This document shows, in pieces, positions 1 to 9,468 of a stretch of 64,000 bases of DNA; positions within the stretch are counted from its first letter, which is position 1, and each line of letters begins with the position of its first letter. The translations under genes were made by a program, and so were the position numbers. The stretch comes from Croceicoccus estronivorus (GTDB lineage: Bacteria; Pseudomonadota; Alphaproteobacteria; Sphingomonadales; Sphingomonadaceae): positions 223,868 to 287,867 of the forward strand of contig NZ_JRQQ01000007.1 in assembly GCF_001625325.1 (NCBI RefSeq), read 5' to 3'. The notes under the pieces were generated by a model. The model saw only the letters and a program-made list of their open reading frames with translations, had not been told where the DNA came from and did not search any database.

Positions 1-87
1 CTTTCCGTAAAAGCGGGGGCAGGCACGAGTCGCGAGACACTCGAACGCATTGTGGCGACGACACTGGCCTGCTGGCCAAGCAAATAG
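1..87 (+). CDS. C-terminal end of an unidentified protein (partial)
   Basis: Frame 1 is open from the window edge to a TAG at 85-87, giving the last 28 residues of a protein that starts outside. The tail (ends RETLERIVATTLACWPSK) is too short to assign. It lies directly upstream of a TetR-type palindrome and an RND efflux operon, so a local TetR/AcrR repressor is a natural guess, but that comes from context only. Confidence 0.4.
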   Translation, partial: LSVKAGAGTSRETLERIVATTLACWPSK

Positions 88-183
88 CGTTTCGGGCCGG
101 GATAAAAAACTCCCATTCATCTGCGATTCAGGTCTTGAAATCCGGATTTCGGCGACAATCTTACTGGTCGGTACATAAATCGG

Positions 184-223
184 TTGACGGCTTGCTGCAT
201 TGCAATATATACCGATCAGTATA
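184..223 (+). promoter_or_regulatory. Promoter of the RND operon overlapped by a TetR-type operator
   Basis: TTGACG (184-189), a 16-bp spacer and TATATA (206-211) make a good sigma70-like promoter. The imperfect palindrome ATACCGATCAGTAT (209-222; 12 of 14 positions symmetric, extended by flanking T208/A223) overlaps the -10 box. This is where a TetR/AcrR-type repressor of a pump operon would be expected to bind. Which regulator uses it is inferred. Confidence 0.6.
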
Positions 224-397
224 GAAAGTAGGTCGTGCCTACAGCTGAATGGAGGCCGTGTGCATAAGTTGATTACAGGCCGGTGCTGACCGGCTGATTT
301 GTGGCACTGCCATTCGGTTGGCGGATCCCGATAATTTTATGGCTGATTACGGTAGGGCGTTCAGACGAAACGCCTTGCCAGGATCGCTGCATGATAA

Positions 398-474
398 TTC
401 TCCGGTGCACTTTGCGCACACCGGAGAACCCCGGCGCGCGCCTCCCTCAACCCCCCCCAATAGGCGCGCGCCGG
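398..474 (+). promoter_or_regulatory. Leader with two strong hairpins ahead of the RND operon
   Basis: The 5' leader (about 220-494) contains two perfect inverted repeats. The first is a 10-bp stem (398-407 with 419-428, 11-nt loop). The second is a 13-bp, almost pure G/C stem (431-443 with 462-474, 18-nt C-rich loop). The second stem ends 6 nt before the AGGGAG ribosome-binding site (481-486) of the first gene. No U-tract follows, so a simple terminator is unlikely; attenuation or control of translation is possible. The rest of 88-397 shows nothing else apart from the promoter. Confidence 0.55.
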
Positions 475-494
475 ACCCTCAGGGAGCTTTAGAC

Positions 495-899
495 ATGAGA
501 TATGAGGACGGTTTCGGGACGCGTGGTCAGTCGGTGACTGCGCCGACGATAGAGCATGAGACGGGTTCGGAAGCAGTGCTCGCCGCAACACGGCCGGGGC
601 AACTGACGCAGTTGGAATGGCGAGTGGTTGAGCTGGCGCGAGGAGACGGCATCGAAACCTTGCGCCCGCAGCATCCCCGCAACTGGCTGGGCAGGATCGT
701 CTTCGGGCCGACGCCGCCTTCGGCCATACTGGCCAACAAGCGCCTCGAAGCCCTTCGGAGACTGGAAGTACAGGCTTGGCACTATGACTATGCGTTGCCG
801 GTATCGGCGATGAAGGACGCTGTCGCCGCCTGCTACAGCGAAATTCAGGTCAAGCAGATCATCGAAGCGATTGCGGGTCTGCGGAGGGTTGCAGCGTGA
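495..899 (+). CDS. Small uncharacterised protein, first gene of the RND operon
   Basis: 134-residue soluble protein without signal peptide, membrane segment or domain I recognise. It is rich in Trp/Arg/Ala in the middle (QLEWRVVELARGDG) and ends in an amphipathic helical stretch. I chose ATG 495 because AGGGAG lies 8 nt upstream; a longer frame from 318 would run through the two leader hairpins. Its TGA (897-899) overlaps the GTG start of the adaptor gene (896), so the two are translationally coupled and it is probably co-expressed with the pump. Function unknown. Confidence 0.7.
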   Translation: MRYEDGFGTRGQSVTAPTIEHETGSEAVLAATRPGQLTQLEWRVVELARGDGIETLRPQHPRNWLGRIVFGPTPPSAILANKRLEALRRLEVQAWHYDYALPVSAMKDAVAACYSEIQVKQIIEAIAGLRRVAA

Positions 900-2170
900 A
901 CCTGCCTTTTATTCCTTCCGACCAAGCCGTGTACGAGGAGCATGTTTCCGGTGCGCGAGCCGGCAAGCGCAATATTCGCCGTTGGGCGATTGTGGCCGCT
1001 GCGTTCGTCATTGTCGGCGGCATATCCTGGAAACTGATCGATTGGCCCGGCAGTGCCGTCGCGGCAGTGCCGCAGGTAACTGTCGGGGTGGCCCACCCGC
1101 TCATTCGCGAAGTGAAGCAGTGGGATGACTATGTTGGTCGCTTTTCACCGAGCCGGTCCGTCGAGGTTCGCCCTCGCGTTTCCGGTGCGATTGCCGCAAT
1201 TCATTTCCGTGACGGCGACTACGTTCGAAAGGGCGCGCCGCTCTTTACAATCGACCCGCGCCCATATCGTGCCGCATTGGCGGAAGCTCAGGCCGATGCC
1301 GCTTCTGCGCGCAGTGCCCTGGAATTGGCGAGGGCGGACTATGGCAGGGTCTCCGGCCTGACAGGCGATGAAGCGATTTCCGCCAGCGAGATCGACGCCT
1401 TGCGAGCGAAGGTTCGTTCGGCAACGGCTGCGCTTGCCGCAGCGCAGGCTCGGGTAAGGACACGTGCGCTTGATGTTGAATTCTCAACTGTCCGCGCGCC
1501 GATTTCAGGCCGGGTTTCGGATCGGCGGGTCGATGCCGGCAACCTGGTATCGGGGGAAGGTGGTGCCAATGCGACCTTGCTCACCACGATCAACGCGATC
1601 GATCCGATCTATTTCGATTTCGATGCGTCCGAAGCCTTGTTCCTCAAAACACAGAGAGATCGGGCTGCTAACCAGCAACCGGGTGAAGTTGAAGTGCGGC
1701 TGCAGGACGAGACCGATTACCGTTGGAAAGGACGGCTGGATTTTACCGACAATGGGCTCGATTCCCGGTCGGGGACAATTCGAAGCCGTGCGACTTTCGC
1801 AAATTCGAAAGGCTTCCTGACACCAGGCATGTTCGGGAACATGCGTCTGGCGACAGGTGGTACGGTTCAGGCAATGCTGGTGCCAGATGCCGCTGTCCAG
1901 TCGGATCAGACACGCAAAGTCGTTCTGGTCGTCGGGCGCGAAGGTACGGTCGCTGCCAAGCCGGTCACGATCGGTCCATTGGTTGACGGGTTGCGGGTGA
2001 TCCGTTCCGGGCTGGTCAAGGGTGATGCCGTGGTGATCTCGAACTTTCAGGCGGCTGCACCGGGATCGAAAGTTTCTGTGAAGTCCACGACGATCCGGCC
2101 GGAAAAGCGCTCAGAGCCTACCGCCACACCGTCCGAACCCATGGCCGCGCAGGCGACTCTCGTCGATTGA
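896..2170 (+). CDS. RND efflux periplasmic adaptor (membrane fusion protein)
   Basis: Links the inner-membrane RND pump to the outer-membrane channel. About 27 cytoplasmic residues are followed by one membrane anchor (residues about 28-47) without a lipobox. Then come the two halves of the lipoyl/barrel-sandwich domain (VEVRPRVSGAIAAIHFRDGD and VRAPISGRVSDRRVDAGN) flanking a helical hairpin rich in Ala/Arg, and the beta-barrel and membrane-proximal parts. Length 424 is normal for the HlyD/AcrA family. GTG start at 896 overlaps the preceding stop. The pump gene follows after 46 bp. Confidence 0.95.
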   Translation: MNLPFIPSDQAVYEEHVSGARAGKRNIRRWAIVAAAFVIVGGISWKLIDWPGSAVAAVPQVTVGVAHPLIREVKQWDDYVGRFSPSRSVEVRPRVSGAIAAIHFRDGDYVRKGAPLFTIDPRPYRAALAEAQADAASARSALELARADYGRVSGLTGDEAISASEIDALRAKVRSATAALAAAQARVRTRALDVEFSTVRAPISGRVSDRRVDAGNLVSGEGGANATLLTTINAIDPIYFDFDASEALFLKTQRDRAANQQPGEVEVRLQDETDYRWKGRLDFTDNGLDSRSGTIRSRATFANSKGFLTPGMFGNMRLATGGTVQAMLVPDAAVQSDQTRKVVLVVGREGTVAAKPVTIGPLVDGLRVIRSGLVKGDAVVISNFQAAAPGSKVSVKSTTIRPEKRSEPTATPSEPMAAQATLVD

Positions 2171-2216
2171 TCCTGTCCGGCGCACTGTCGGGCCTTCCCG
2201 CAAAGGGGCAAGCAAC

Positions 2217-5200
2217 ATGCGATTTTCCCGGTTCTTCATCGACCGGCCGATCTTTGCCAGTGTAATCGCGGTCATTATCACCGTGGTCGGCGCGCTGGCT
2301 TTTCTGGGTCTTCCGGTTAGCCAGTATCCTGACGTGGTTCCACCCACGGTCACTGTCACCGCGCAATATCCTGGTGCGTCAGCCGAAACCGTGGCCAACA
2401 CCGTAGCCGCGCCGATCGAGCAGGAAATCAACGGCGTCGACGACATGCTCTACATGAGTTCCCAATCGACCGGGGACGGGCAGGTCACGATTACTGTCAC
2501 ATTCAAGATCGGGACCGATCTCGATGCGGCTCAGGTGCTGGTACAGAACCGTGTTGCGGTTGCGACTCCGCGCTTGCCCGAGGAAGTGCAACGCTTTGGC
2601 GTCGTCACCCGCAAGACCTCGCCGGACTTCCTGATGGTGGTAAACCTGCAATCGCCAGACGGCACCTATGATCGCAATTACCTGTCCAACTATGCGCTCA
2701 CCCAAGTGAAGGACCGGCTTGCGCGGGTTGACGGCGTAGGTGACGTGCGTCTGTTCGGTGCGCGTGACTACGGCATGCGGATCTGGATCGATCCGGGCCG
2801 CGCGGCTGCGCTTGACCTAACCGCGGGCGAGATACTGGCAGCCTTGAGGGCACAGAACGTTCAGGTTTCGGCCGGTGCAATCGGTCAGCCACCGTTTGAC
2901 AAGGGCAATGCCTATCAGGTCGGCGTTGAAATGCAGGGGCGGCTCGATAGCCCCGAACAGTTTCGCGATATCGTGATCCGTACCGATGCCGATGGTCGGC
3001 AGGTACGTGTGCGGGATGTCGCCCGGGTTGAGCTCGGGGCGCAGGACTACAACATCAACACATACCTGTCAGGCAAGCCGACAGTGGTGATCGCGGTGCT
3101 TCAGCGCCCCGGTTCGAATGCGCTCAATGCTGCCGAGGCGGTTCACGCCGAAATGGATTCCCTTGCCAGGACATTCCCTAAGGGACTGGAATACAGCGTG
3201 ATCTACAATCCGACCGAGTTTATCGGTCAGTCGATCGACGCAGTCTATCACACCTTGTTCGAGGCGATGGTGCTTGTCGTTCTCGTGATACTCGTTTTCC
3301 TGCAGAACTGGCGTGCGGCCATCATCCCGATCATCGCTATTCCGGTGTCGCTGATCGGCACGGCGGTCATGCTGGCGGCCTTGGGGTATTCGTTGAACAA
3401 CCTTTCGCTGTTCGGACTGGTCCTGGCGATTGGCATTGTTGTCGACGATGCGATTGTCGTGGTCGAGAATGTCGAACGCTACATTGGCGAAGGGCTGTCG
3501 CCGCTCGAAGCGGCCCGCGTTTCGATGGACGAAGTCTCCGGCGCGCTTGTCGCCATTGTCCTGGTGCTGTGTGCGGTGTTCGTGCCGACAATGTTCCTGA
3601 CGGGGCTTTCGGGGGCCTTTTACCAGCAGTTCGCGGTGACGATTTCGACTGCAACGGCAATCTCACTCCTGCTTTCGCTCACTTTGTCCCCTGCGCTCGC
3701 GGCCGTACTGCTGCGCCCGCACGGTACGGTCGATGCAAACGCATCCAACTGGCAGCACCTGCTGCAAAGATGGGCGGACCGCTTCAACCGTGGTTTCGAA
3801 CGTCTTTCATCGCAATATTCCAGCCTGACCCGCAGGCTCGTGCAGCGGCCGAAGCGCGTCATGATGGTCTATGGCGGTCTGATTGCGGCAACCATGGGGC
3901 TGTTCTGGGCTACTCCAGCCGGTTTCGTTCCCCAGCAGGATCAGGGCTATTTCATGGCCGCGATTTTCCTGCCGCCGGGCTCGTCGCTCGAACGCACTGA
4001 CGCGGTGACGCAAGAGGTCGCCAAGAAGCTGCTGCCGATCAAGGGGATCAGGGGGGCTGTGATGTTTGCCGGATTCCATGGCCCCTCCCGGACGGCGTCG
4101 CCCGATTCCGGTGCCATCTACTTCCCTTTCAAGAGCTTCGATGAGCGCAAGGAGCTCGGCGTCACCTATCAGCAGATCATGGATCAGGCGCACCAGGCGA
4201 TCGCAGGCTACGACAAGGCGCAGATCGTGTTGCTGCCGCCTCCGACGATCAATGGTATCGTCCCGGCCGGCGGTTATCGCATGATCGTGGAAGATCGTGA
4301 GGGACGCGGTTATGGGCCGCTTGCGCAGGCTGCTGGCGGCCTGATTGCGAAGGCTAACCAGACGGAAGACCTTGCGCAGGTCTATACCTTGTTCAACTTG
4401 AACTCCCCGCGCATTTTCGCAGACGTCGACAGACAGAAGGCTGACCTGCTTGGCGTGCCGCCTCAGCGCGTGTTTGAGGCAATGCAGGTCTATTTCGGAT
4501 CAACCTTCGTAAACGATTTCAATCTCTTGGGTAGGACGTATCGTGTCACTGCCCAGGCCGATGCCCCTTATCGCGGATCGACAGCCGATATAGCCAATCT
4601 CAAGGCTCGCTCGAACTCAGGGGCAATGGTGCCGATCGGTTCGGTTGCCACTTTTGAGGACCGGACCGGCCCCTATCGCGTGGTACGCTACAACCTGCTT
4701 CCCGCCATCGAGGTCGATGGCAATACCGCACCGGGATATTCATCCGGGCAGTCGCTCGCGACAATGGAGAAGCTGGCCGATGAAGTGCTTCCGGCAGGCT
4801 ACGCCCACGAATGGACGGGCATCGCCTTCCAGCAGCAGACTGCGGGCAACACCGCGGCGATCGTCTTTGGGATGGCGGTGTTCTTCGTGTTCCTCGTGCT
4901 CGCGGCACAATACGAAAGTCTGACACTGCCTCTGGCGATCATTCTGATCGTGCCGATGTGCCTGTTCGCTGCGATGCTGGGCGTGAATTTCAGGGGAATG
5001 GACAACAATATCCTGACGCAGATCGGTCTCGTCGTCCTGATCGCACTGGCTGCAAAGAACGCGATTCTGGTGGTTGAGTTCGCCAAACAGGCGGAAGAGG
5101 AACGTGGCATGTCGCCAGAGGAGGCAGCCGTACATGCCGCGCGTACTCGGCTGCGGCCGATCCTGATGACCAGCTTCGCCTTTATCCTGGGCGCCGTTCC

Positions 5201-5396
5201 GCTGGTCATCGCGAGTGGAGCTGGGGCTGAATTGCGGCAAGCACTCGGCACAGCGGTATTCTTCGGGATGACCGGTGTGACCGCATTCGGCTTGCTGTTT
5301 ACGCCGACCTTCTACGTCGTGTGCCGCAAGCTTGCCGAACACTTGCGCAAGAAGGCACGGCCTGATGCCGGACCAGCCTTGCAGCCGGCAGAATAG
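2217..5396 (+). CDS. RND multidrug efflux permease, HAE1 (AcrB/MexB) family
   Basis: Proton-driven inner-membrane pump of 1059 residues, the normal length. It begins with the family signature RFFIDRPIFASVIAV and the porter-domain motif YPGASAETVANTVAAPIEQE. The paired acidic residues of TM4 (GIVVDDAIVVVENVE) and the TM10 lysine (ALAAKNAILVVEFAK) of the proton relay are both present. Twelve membrane segments and two large periplasmic loops are evident. It sits between its adaptor and its outer-membrane factor in one operon. Substrate range cannot be read from sequence. Confidence 0.97.
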   Translation: MRFSRFFIDRPIFASVIAVIITVVGALAFLGLPVSQYPDVVPPTVTVTAQYPGASAETVANTVAAPIEQEINGVDDMLYMSSQSTGDGQVTITVTFKIGTDLDAAQVLVQNRVAVATPRLPEEVQRFGVVTRKTSPDFLMVVNLQSPDGTYDRNYLSNYALTQVKDRLARVDGVGDVRLFGARDYGMRIWIDPGRAAALDLTAGEILAALRAQNVQVSAGAIGQPPFDKGNAYQVGVEMQGRLDSPEQFRDIVIRTDADGRQVRVRDVARVELGAQDYNINTYLSGKPTVVIAVLQRPGSNALNAAEAVHAEMDSLARTFPKGLEYSVIYNPTEFIGQSIDAVYHTLFEAMVLVVLVILVFLQNWRAAIIPIIAIPVSLIGTAVMLAALGYSLNNLSLFGLVLAIGIVVDDAIVVVENVERYIGEGLSPLEAARVSMDEVSGALVAIVLVLCAVFVPTMFLTGLSGAFYQQFAVTISTATAISLLLSLTLSPALAAVLLRPHGTVDANASNWQHLLQRWADRFNRGFERLSSQYSSLTRRLVQRPKRVMMVYGGLIAATMGLFWATPAGFVPQQDQGYFMAAIFLPPGSSLERTDAVTQEVAKKLLPIKGIRGAVMFAGFHGPSRTASPDSGAIYFPFKSFDERKELGVTYQQIMDQAHQAIAGYDKAQIVLLPPPTINGIVPAGGYRMIVEDREGRGYGPLAQAAGGLIAKANQTEDLAQVYTLFNLNSPRIFADVDRQKADLLGVPPQRVFEAMQVYFGSTFVNDFNLLGRTYRVTAQADAPYRGSTADIANLKARSNSGAMVPIGSVATFEDRTGPYRVVRYNLLPAIEVDGNTAPGYSSGQSLATMEKLADEVLPAGYAHEWTGIAFQQQTAGNTAAIVFGMAVFFVFLVLAAQYESLTLPLAIILIVPMCLFAAMLGVNFRGMDNNILTQIGLVVLIALAAKNAILVVEFAKQAEEERGMSPEEAAVHAARTRLRPILMTSFAFILGAVPLVIASGAGAELRQALGTAVFFGMTGVTAFGLLFTPTFYVVCRKLAEHLRKKARPDAGPALQPAE

Positions 5397-5406
5397 GACA
5401 GCAGAG

Positions 5407-6825
5407 ATGCAGACAAACAAGCTCCTCCTTTCGTTGTTGGCCAGTGCCAGCCTGACGGGGTGTGCGGCCGGGCCGGATTATGTCGCTCCGGTTCCTCCAG
5501 TGGTGTCGTCTGGCCCATTTCTTGGAGCGGATGCCACGCCTGGGGTCAGCCAGTCTGAACCGGCGGATGACTGGTGGCGGCTTTACGGAGATCCGACACT
5601 CGATCAGCTGGTTGCCGATGCATTGGCCGCCAATACGGACATTCGTGTCGCCGTCGCGCGGATCGAACGGGCTCGGGCCTCGTTACGCGGGGCGCAATCG
5701 AGCCGGCTGCCTTCAACGGACATCGGTGCTTCTGCCTCGTATGGCAGGGTTCCTGATAGTCAGGTCACGCCCGGTGCGGACAGGGAAAGACGTACGATCG
5801 ATGGGGGGATCGAGATCGGCTATGAACTCGATCTGTTCGGTCGCGTGGCCCGCAGCGTGGAAGCGTCGCGTGGAGATTACGAGGCAACGCAAGAAGACGC
5901 AGCAGCAGTGCGTGTCGCAGTCGTTGCCGATACCGTTCGTGCCTACGTCGATGCCGCCGCATCGGCGGAACGAATAGCAGTCGCGCAAAAGACGGTCGAT
6001 CTGCTGGACAGTTCCGTGCGAATTACCGGCGCGCGGGAGCAACATGGGCTCGCTGACCGGCTGGATGTGATAAGGGTCAGCCAACTCCGCGACCAGCAGG
6101 CCGCGTCCATACCGTCTTTCATGGCGGATCGGGATGCAGCCCTGTTTCGTCTTGCGACACTGACAGGCCGGACGCCCGGGCAATTGCCTGAGGCAGCGAG
6201 CGAGCGCCCGACGATTCCAGAGCTTTCCAAGCCGATACCTGTGGGCGACGGTCGCACACTGTTGGCCCGGAGGCCGGACGTGCGCGCCGCAGAACGGCGG
6301 CTTGCGGCTGACACGGCACGGATCGGGGTCGCTACTGCGGATCTCTACCCGCGTATTATGCTTGGCGGATCGGCCGGTACCACGGCGATTGGCGCGACCG
6401 ACCTGTTGGGAGGCGGGCCACTGCGTTGGCTGCTCGGATCGCTCATCTCGTGGTCCTTCCCCAATCAGGAAGCAATCCGCGCCCGGATCGGTGAGGCCCG
6501 GGCGGATGCGAAGGCGGACCTTGCGACCTTCGATGGCACGGTTCTGCGGGCGCTTGAGGAAACGGAAACAGCGCTTTCGGCCTACCGGAATGCCATGCTG
6601 CGCCAGACAAGGCTTGAGTCCGCGCGCGATGCGGCCGAGCGTGCGGCCAATGTCAGCCTCGCCCGTCAGCGTGCCGGGCGCATAGATTTTCTGGCAGTTC
6701 TCGACGCGCAGAGGACGTTGGCGAATGCTGAAGCAGACCTGGCTACCGGCAGGCGGGCTGTGGTGTTTGCACAAGTGGATCTCTTTCGCGCCCTGGGTGG
6801 TGGATGGCAGGATACGGAGCTATGA
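5407..6825 (+). CDS. RND outer-membrane factor, NodT-type lipoprotein
   Basis: TolC-like outer-membrane channel of 472 residues. The start at ATG 5407 gives a clean lipoprotein signal (LLLSLLASASLTGC, Cys19), followed by the family start AAGPDYVAP. Two OEP repeats follow, with YELDLFGRV and ARRPDVRAAERRLAADTARIG as typical landmarks. It begins 10 bp after the pump gene and completes the tripartite system. A longer upstream frame (from 5332) overlaps the pump and lacks the lipobox at its N-terminus. Confidence 0.95.
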   Translation: MQTNKLLLSLLASASLTGCAAGPDYVAPVPPVVSSGPFLGADATPGVSQSEPADDWWRLYGDPTLDQLVADALAANTDIRVAVARIERARASLRGAQSSRLPSTDIGASASYGRVPDSQVTPGADRERRTIDGGIEIGYELDLFGRVARSVEASRGDYEATQEDAAAVRVAVVADTVRAYVDAAASAERIAVAQKTVDLLDSSVRITGAREQHGLADRLDVIRVSQLRDQQAASIPSFMADRDAALFRLATLTGRTPGQLPEAASERPTIPELSKPIPVGDGRTLLARRPDVRAAERRLAADTARIGVATADLYPRIMLGGSAGTTAIGATDLLGGGPLRWLLGSLISWSFPNQEAIRARIGEARADAKADLATFDGTVLRALEETETALSAYRNAMLRQTRLESARDAAERAANVSLARQRAGRIDFLAVLDAQRTLANAEADLATGRRAVVFAQVDLFRALGGGWQDTEL

Positions 6826-6936
6826 TTCCGGCAAGATCGCTTTACTTCAGGGGGTGGCCAGCGCGGATGCGAGTGGAACCTGAGGTGGTGTAACGAGAGA
6901 AGAAGCCACCATACGAAAGACAAATGGGAGAGTGGC

Positions 6937-7374
6937 TTGTCGATTGAATTGCACCCATTCGGGAATATGCTGGTCTATCCGGAACGGGCCATAAGGCATG
7001 CTGGCCCGCTCGCGCTTCGCGCAGAGGCGCATCTGGCAGGTGTCGACTGGGAGACCGATCTCCTCGGCAAGGTCTCGATGGAGTTCGGGATGGGGACCTA
7101 TCTTCAGGGAGCGTATGCGGGCCATGTTACTGTTCGTCTGGCCTTGACTGCCGGGGACGGGACGCCGTTTTTCTTCCAGTATCTTTCAGTTGGGGAGATG
7201 GACTCGCACATTCGTGGAGAAACCCCGATTTTCCTGACAGGACAAATCGAAATCGATCCGGACATCGAGAAATACGCATGGCTTAATCGCGTGCAGTTCG
7301 TCGGTCGTGGAATGTTGACGCACGATCCGCTCTGCCAGGCGTACGAGATGGCATGGTTCGGGGAACGAGCCTGA
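6937..7374 (+). CDS. DUF3237-family protein
   Basis: 145-residue cytoplasmic protein. The C-terminal segment YAWLNRVQFVGRG followed by YEMAWFG matches the conserved end of the DUF3237/UPF0311 family, small beta-barrel proteins without settled function that often sit in catabolic operons of sphingomonads and actinobacteria. The start is TTG 6937, with GGGAG (6926-6930) 6 nt upstream; no ATG is available in frame. It lies 111 bp after the efflux operon on the same strand, so it may or may not be part of it. Confidence 0.75.
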   Translation: MSIELHPFGNMLVYPERAIRHAGPLALRAEAHLAGVDWETDLLGKVSMEFGMGTYLQGAYAGHVTVRLALTAGDGTPFFFQYLSVGEMDSHIRGETPIFLTGQIEIDPDIEKYAWLNRVQFVGRGMLTHDPLCQAYEMAWFGERA

Positions 7375-7466
7375 AGGCGTGGCCCGGTCAGTGGCGAGAG
7401 CGCCAATCGGTCCGTTGCGCAATAGTTTCATGCTGATGCGGGTGATTGGGTGAGCCGGGAGCAGAA

Positions 7467-8405
7467 TTGAACTGGCGCCCATCGCGGAAAATACTAAGGC
7501 CTGCGATTGTGCCACGCAGGAAAGACATCTGGAGATGCGCGCTCGTTGCGCAGTCCGCAGAGAACATCGTTTCCAATGGAATTGATGACTCTGCCGTGCG
7601 CTGGTTTCCCGAAGAGCGACCCTTTTGCTTTATGGCGGACCCGTTCGGGTTGCGCGGCGAAGATTGCCTCCATGTCTTTGTGGAAAGCTATGATTACCGC
7701 ACCCGTCATGGAGTGATTGAACGGCTTTTATTCGATGGCCGGAATGTGCTTGTCGATCGTCGTGTCAGTCTTCGAGAACCATGGCACCTTTCCTATCCAT
7801 TCGTTTTTGAGGGGGAGGGCGCGATCTGGATGTTGCCTGAGGCACATCGTTCCGGTCGTTTGACACTCTATCGCGCGCATCGGGACCTTGATGACTGGCG
7901 GCCGGAGTGTGTCATCGACCTGGATTGTATCCCGGTCGATGCCAGTATTCTGAACTGGCAGGGGCGGTGGTGGTTATTTTACTCTTCCGCTGCTTCGAAG
8001 ACGTCGAAGCTGGCGCACTTGCATGTAGCGTGGGCGGAAAATCTGTGCGGGCCGTGGGTTTTCCATCCCAAAAACCCGGTCAGGATCGCGTCGGACTCAG
8101 CGCGCCCTGGCGGCAAACCGATCGTGATGGACGGCAGGATTATGCTGCCTGTTCAGGATTGTAGCAGGACCTACGGTGGCGCGATCCGTCCCCTGTGGAT
8201 CGATTTGCAGAGCGAAATCGGGATATTGGCCGAAGCAGGTGAACCTCTGGCCATTCCATCCAGTGCATACCCCTATAGTCATGGCATGCACACCCTCACG
8301 GCTTGCGGTCCGGTCACGCTTATCGACTGCAAGCGGATTGACCGTTCGCTGGCAGGATTGGCGCTCGACCTCAGGCGTGCATTTGGACGATACGCTGCCA
8401 GATAG
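7467..8405 (+). CDS. GINT1-N-like beta-propeller protein of surface-glycan clusters
   Basis: 312 residues, Trp-rich, with motifs of the domain found at the N-terminus of plant glucosamine inositolphosphorylceramide transferase and in bacterial capsule/LPS clusters: MADPFGL, FVESYDYRTRHGVIE, HLSYPFVFEGEGAIWMLPE, WWLFYSS and the terminal HGMHTLTACGPVTLIDCKR. The fold resembles GH43/GH32-like five-bladed propellers, and biochemical activity is unproven in bacteria. TTG 7467 has GGGAG 5 nt upstream; TTG 7446 is an alternative. Its 3' end overlaps the convergent glycosyltransferase by 35 bp, an unusual convergent overlap. Confidence 0.7.
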   Translation: MNWRPSRKILRPAIVPRRKDIWRCALVAQSAENIVSNGIDDSAVRWFPEERPFCFMADPFGLRGEDCLHVFVESYDYRTRHGVIERLLFDGRNVLVDRRVSLREPWHLSYPFVFEGEGAIWMLPEAHRSGRLTLYRAHRDLDDWRPECVIDLDCIPVDASILNWQGRWWLFYSSAASKTSKLAHLHVAWAENLCGPWVFHPKNPVRIASDSARPGGKPIVMDGRIMLPVQDCSRTYGGAIRPLWIDLQSEIGILAEAGEPLAIPSSAYPYSHGMHTLTACGPVTLIDCKRIDRSLAGLALDLRRAFGRYAAR

Positions 8406-9468
8406 CGGCTCCTGCGGCTTCGAAACCATCTTGCGAATACCGGCGCAAAACGTCCTCTCGAGCCGCGCTGCCCATAGGGCCAAGTGAGTCCGGTTCGATC
8501 AACGCTTTCATGAGGCATGATGCAAGAGCATCTGCGTCGCCGGGCGCAACGAGATAGCCATTGCAGCCTTCCGTAATGGAGTGACGCATTTCACCGGTTC
8601 TGGATGCTATGACGGGCAGTCCTGCCGTCAGTGCTTCGTGTGCCGCGATGCAAAACCCTTCGGAGCGAGAGGGCTGGAGATAGAGGTGGAGGCCGGCGAG
8701 AAAGGTTCTGGAATCTTCGACGTAACCGACAAAGCTGAGTGAATCGAGCCCGGCCTCACGCGCCATGGCCTCAAGCTTCGCGCGTTCTGCCCCTTCGCCT
8801 CCAACGAAGATTTGCAGTGGGGCGGGGGGCGTGAAGCCATGGGCTTTCATCCGGGATAGGGCAGCGATGAGAACATCGTATCCTTTGACGGGATGAAGCC
8901 TACCTAAACTGCCGACGCGGATTGGCTCTCCCGCCTGCCATGCCTGCGCGCGCGGCATTTGCTCATCCGCGGAATAGATCGGCCATGTCGTGAGCCTGTC
9001 TGACCCCACTCCAAGCCGTTGCGCAGTCAGTTCTGCAACAGAGCGGGAGTCACCCACCCATAACGAGGCGCGGGACTGGAGCAGCCGCATGAGACGGTGG
9101 TTCCATGGTTTGAGATAAGCTGCATGTTGCCATGCAATAACCGGCAAACCCAGCCTTGGGCCCAGCAAAAGGCCGAGCAGAGTGGCACGGGTGAGAGACG
9201 TCCACACATGGGTGGCGCCCCAGGCGCGCAATTGCTCATCCAGCCAACTTGCGGCCGCAAGGTGATCGGTTTCGCCGCCTTCGCGTACTATGGGGTCGAG
9301 CCCCGCTTGTTCCATGGCTGGCAACGCACGCCCATCGCGCCGGGTTAGCGCGAAGACCCGAACCTGCGCGCCCTGCGCGCGCAGGATGCGTGCGATGGCG
9401 GGGACGGGGAGAGCTGCGCCGCCCCCTTCCACGGAATTGATGACATAGGCGATGCGTGCCTTCGTCAT
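8371..9468 (-). CDS. Glycosyltransferase family 4
   Basis: GT-B glycosyltransferase of 365 residues. The N-terminal Rossmann half starts AYVINSVEGGGAALPVPAIARIL. The C-terminal nucleotide-sugar half carries RVGSLGRLHPVKGYDVLI and the E-x7-E motif EGFCIAAHE. It would transfer a sugar from a nucleotide donor onto a lipid-linked or surface glycan at the cytoplasmic face. ATG at 9468 overlaps the stop of the upstream flippase by 4 bp (ATGA), so the two are coupled. Donor and acceptor unknown. Confidence 0.92.
   Translation of the reverse strand: MTKARIAYVINSVEGGGAALPVPAIARILRAQGAQVRVFALTRRDGRALPAMEQAGLDPIVREGGETDHLAAASWLDEQLRAWGATHVWTSLTRATLLGLLLGPRLGLPVIAWQHAAYLKPWNHRLMRLLQSRASLWVGDSRSVAELTAQRLGVGSDRLTTWPIYSADEQMPRAQAWQAGEPIRVGSLGRLHPVKGYDVLIAALSRMKAHGFTPPAPLQIFVGGEGAERAKLEAMAREAGLDSLSFVGYVEDSRTFLAGLHLYLQPSRSEGFCIAAHEALTAGLPVIASRTGEMRHSITEGCNGYLVAPGDADALASCLMKALIEPDSLGPMGSAAREDVLRRYSQDGFEAAGAAIWQRIVQMHA

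Noticed and set aside
301..492. A possible 63-codon leader peptide gene before the RND operon
   Set aside because: No ribosome-binding site, and most of the frame is explained by the two leader hairpins; I cannot support it as coding.
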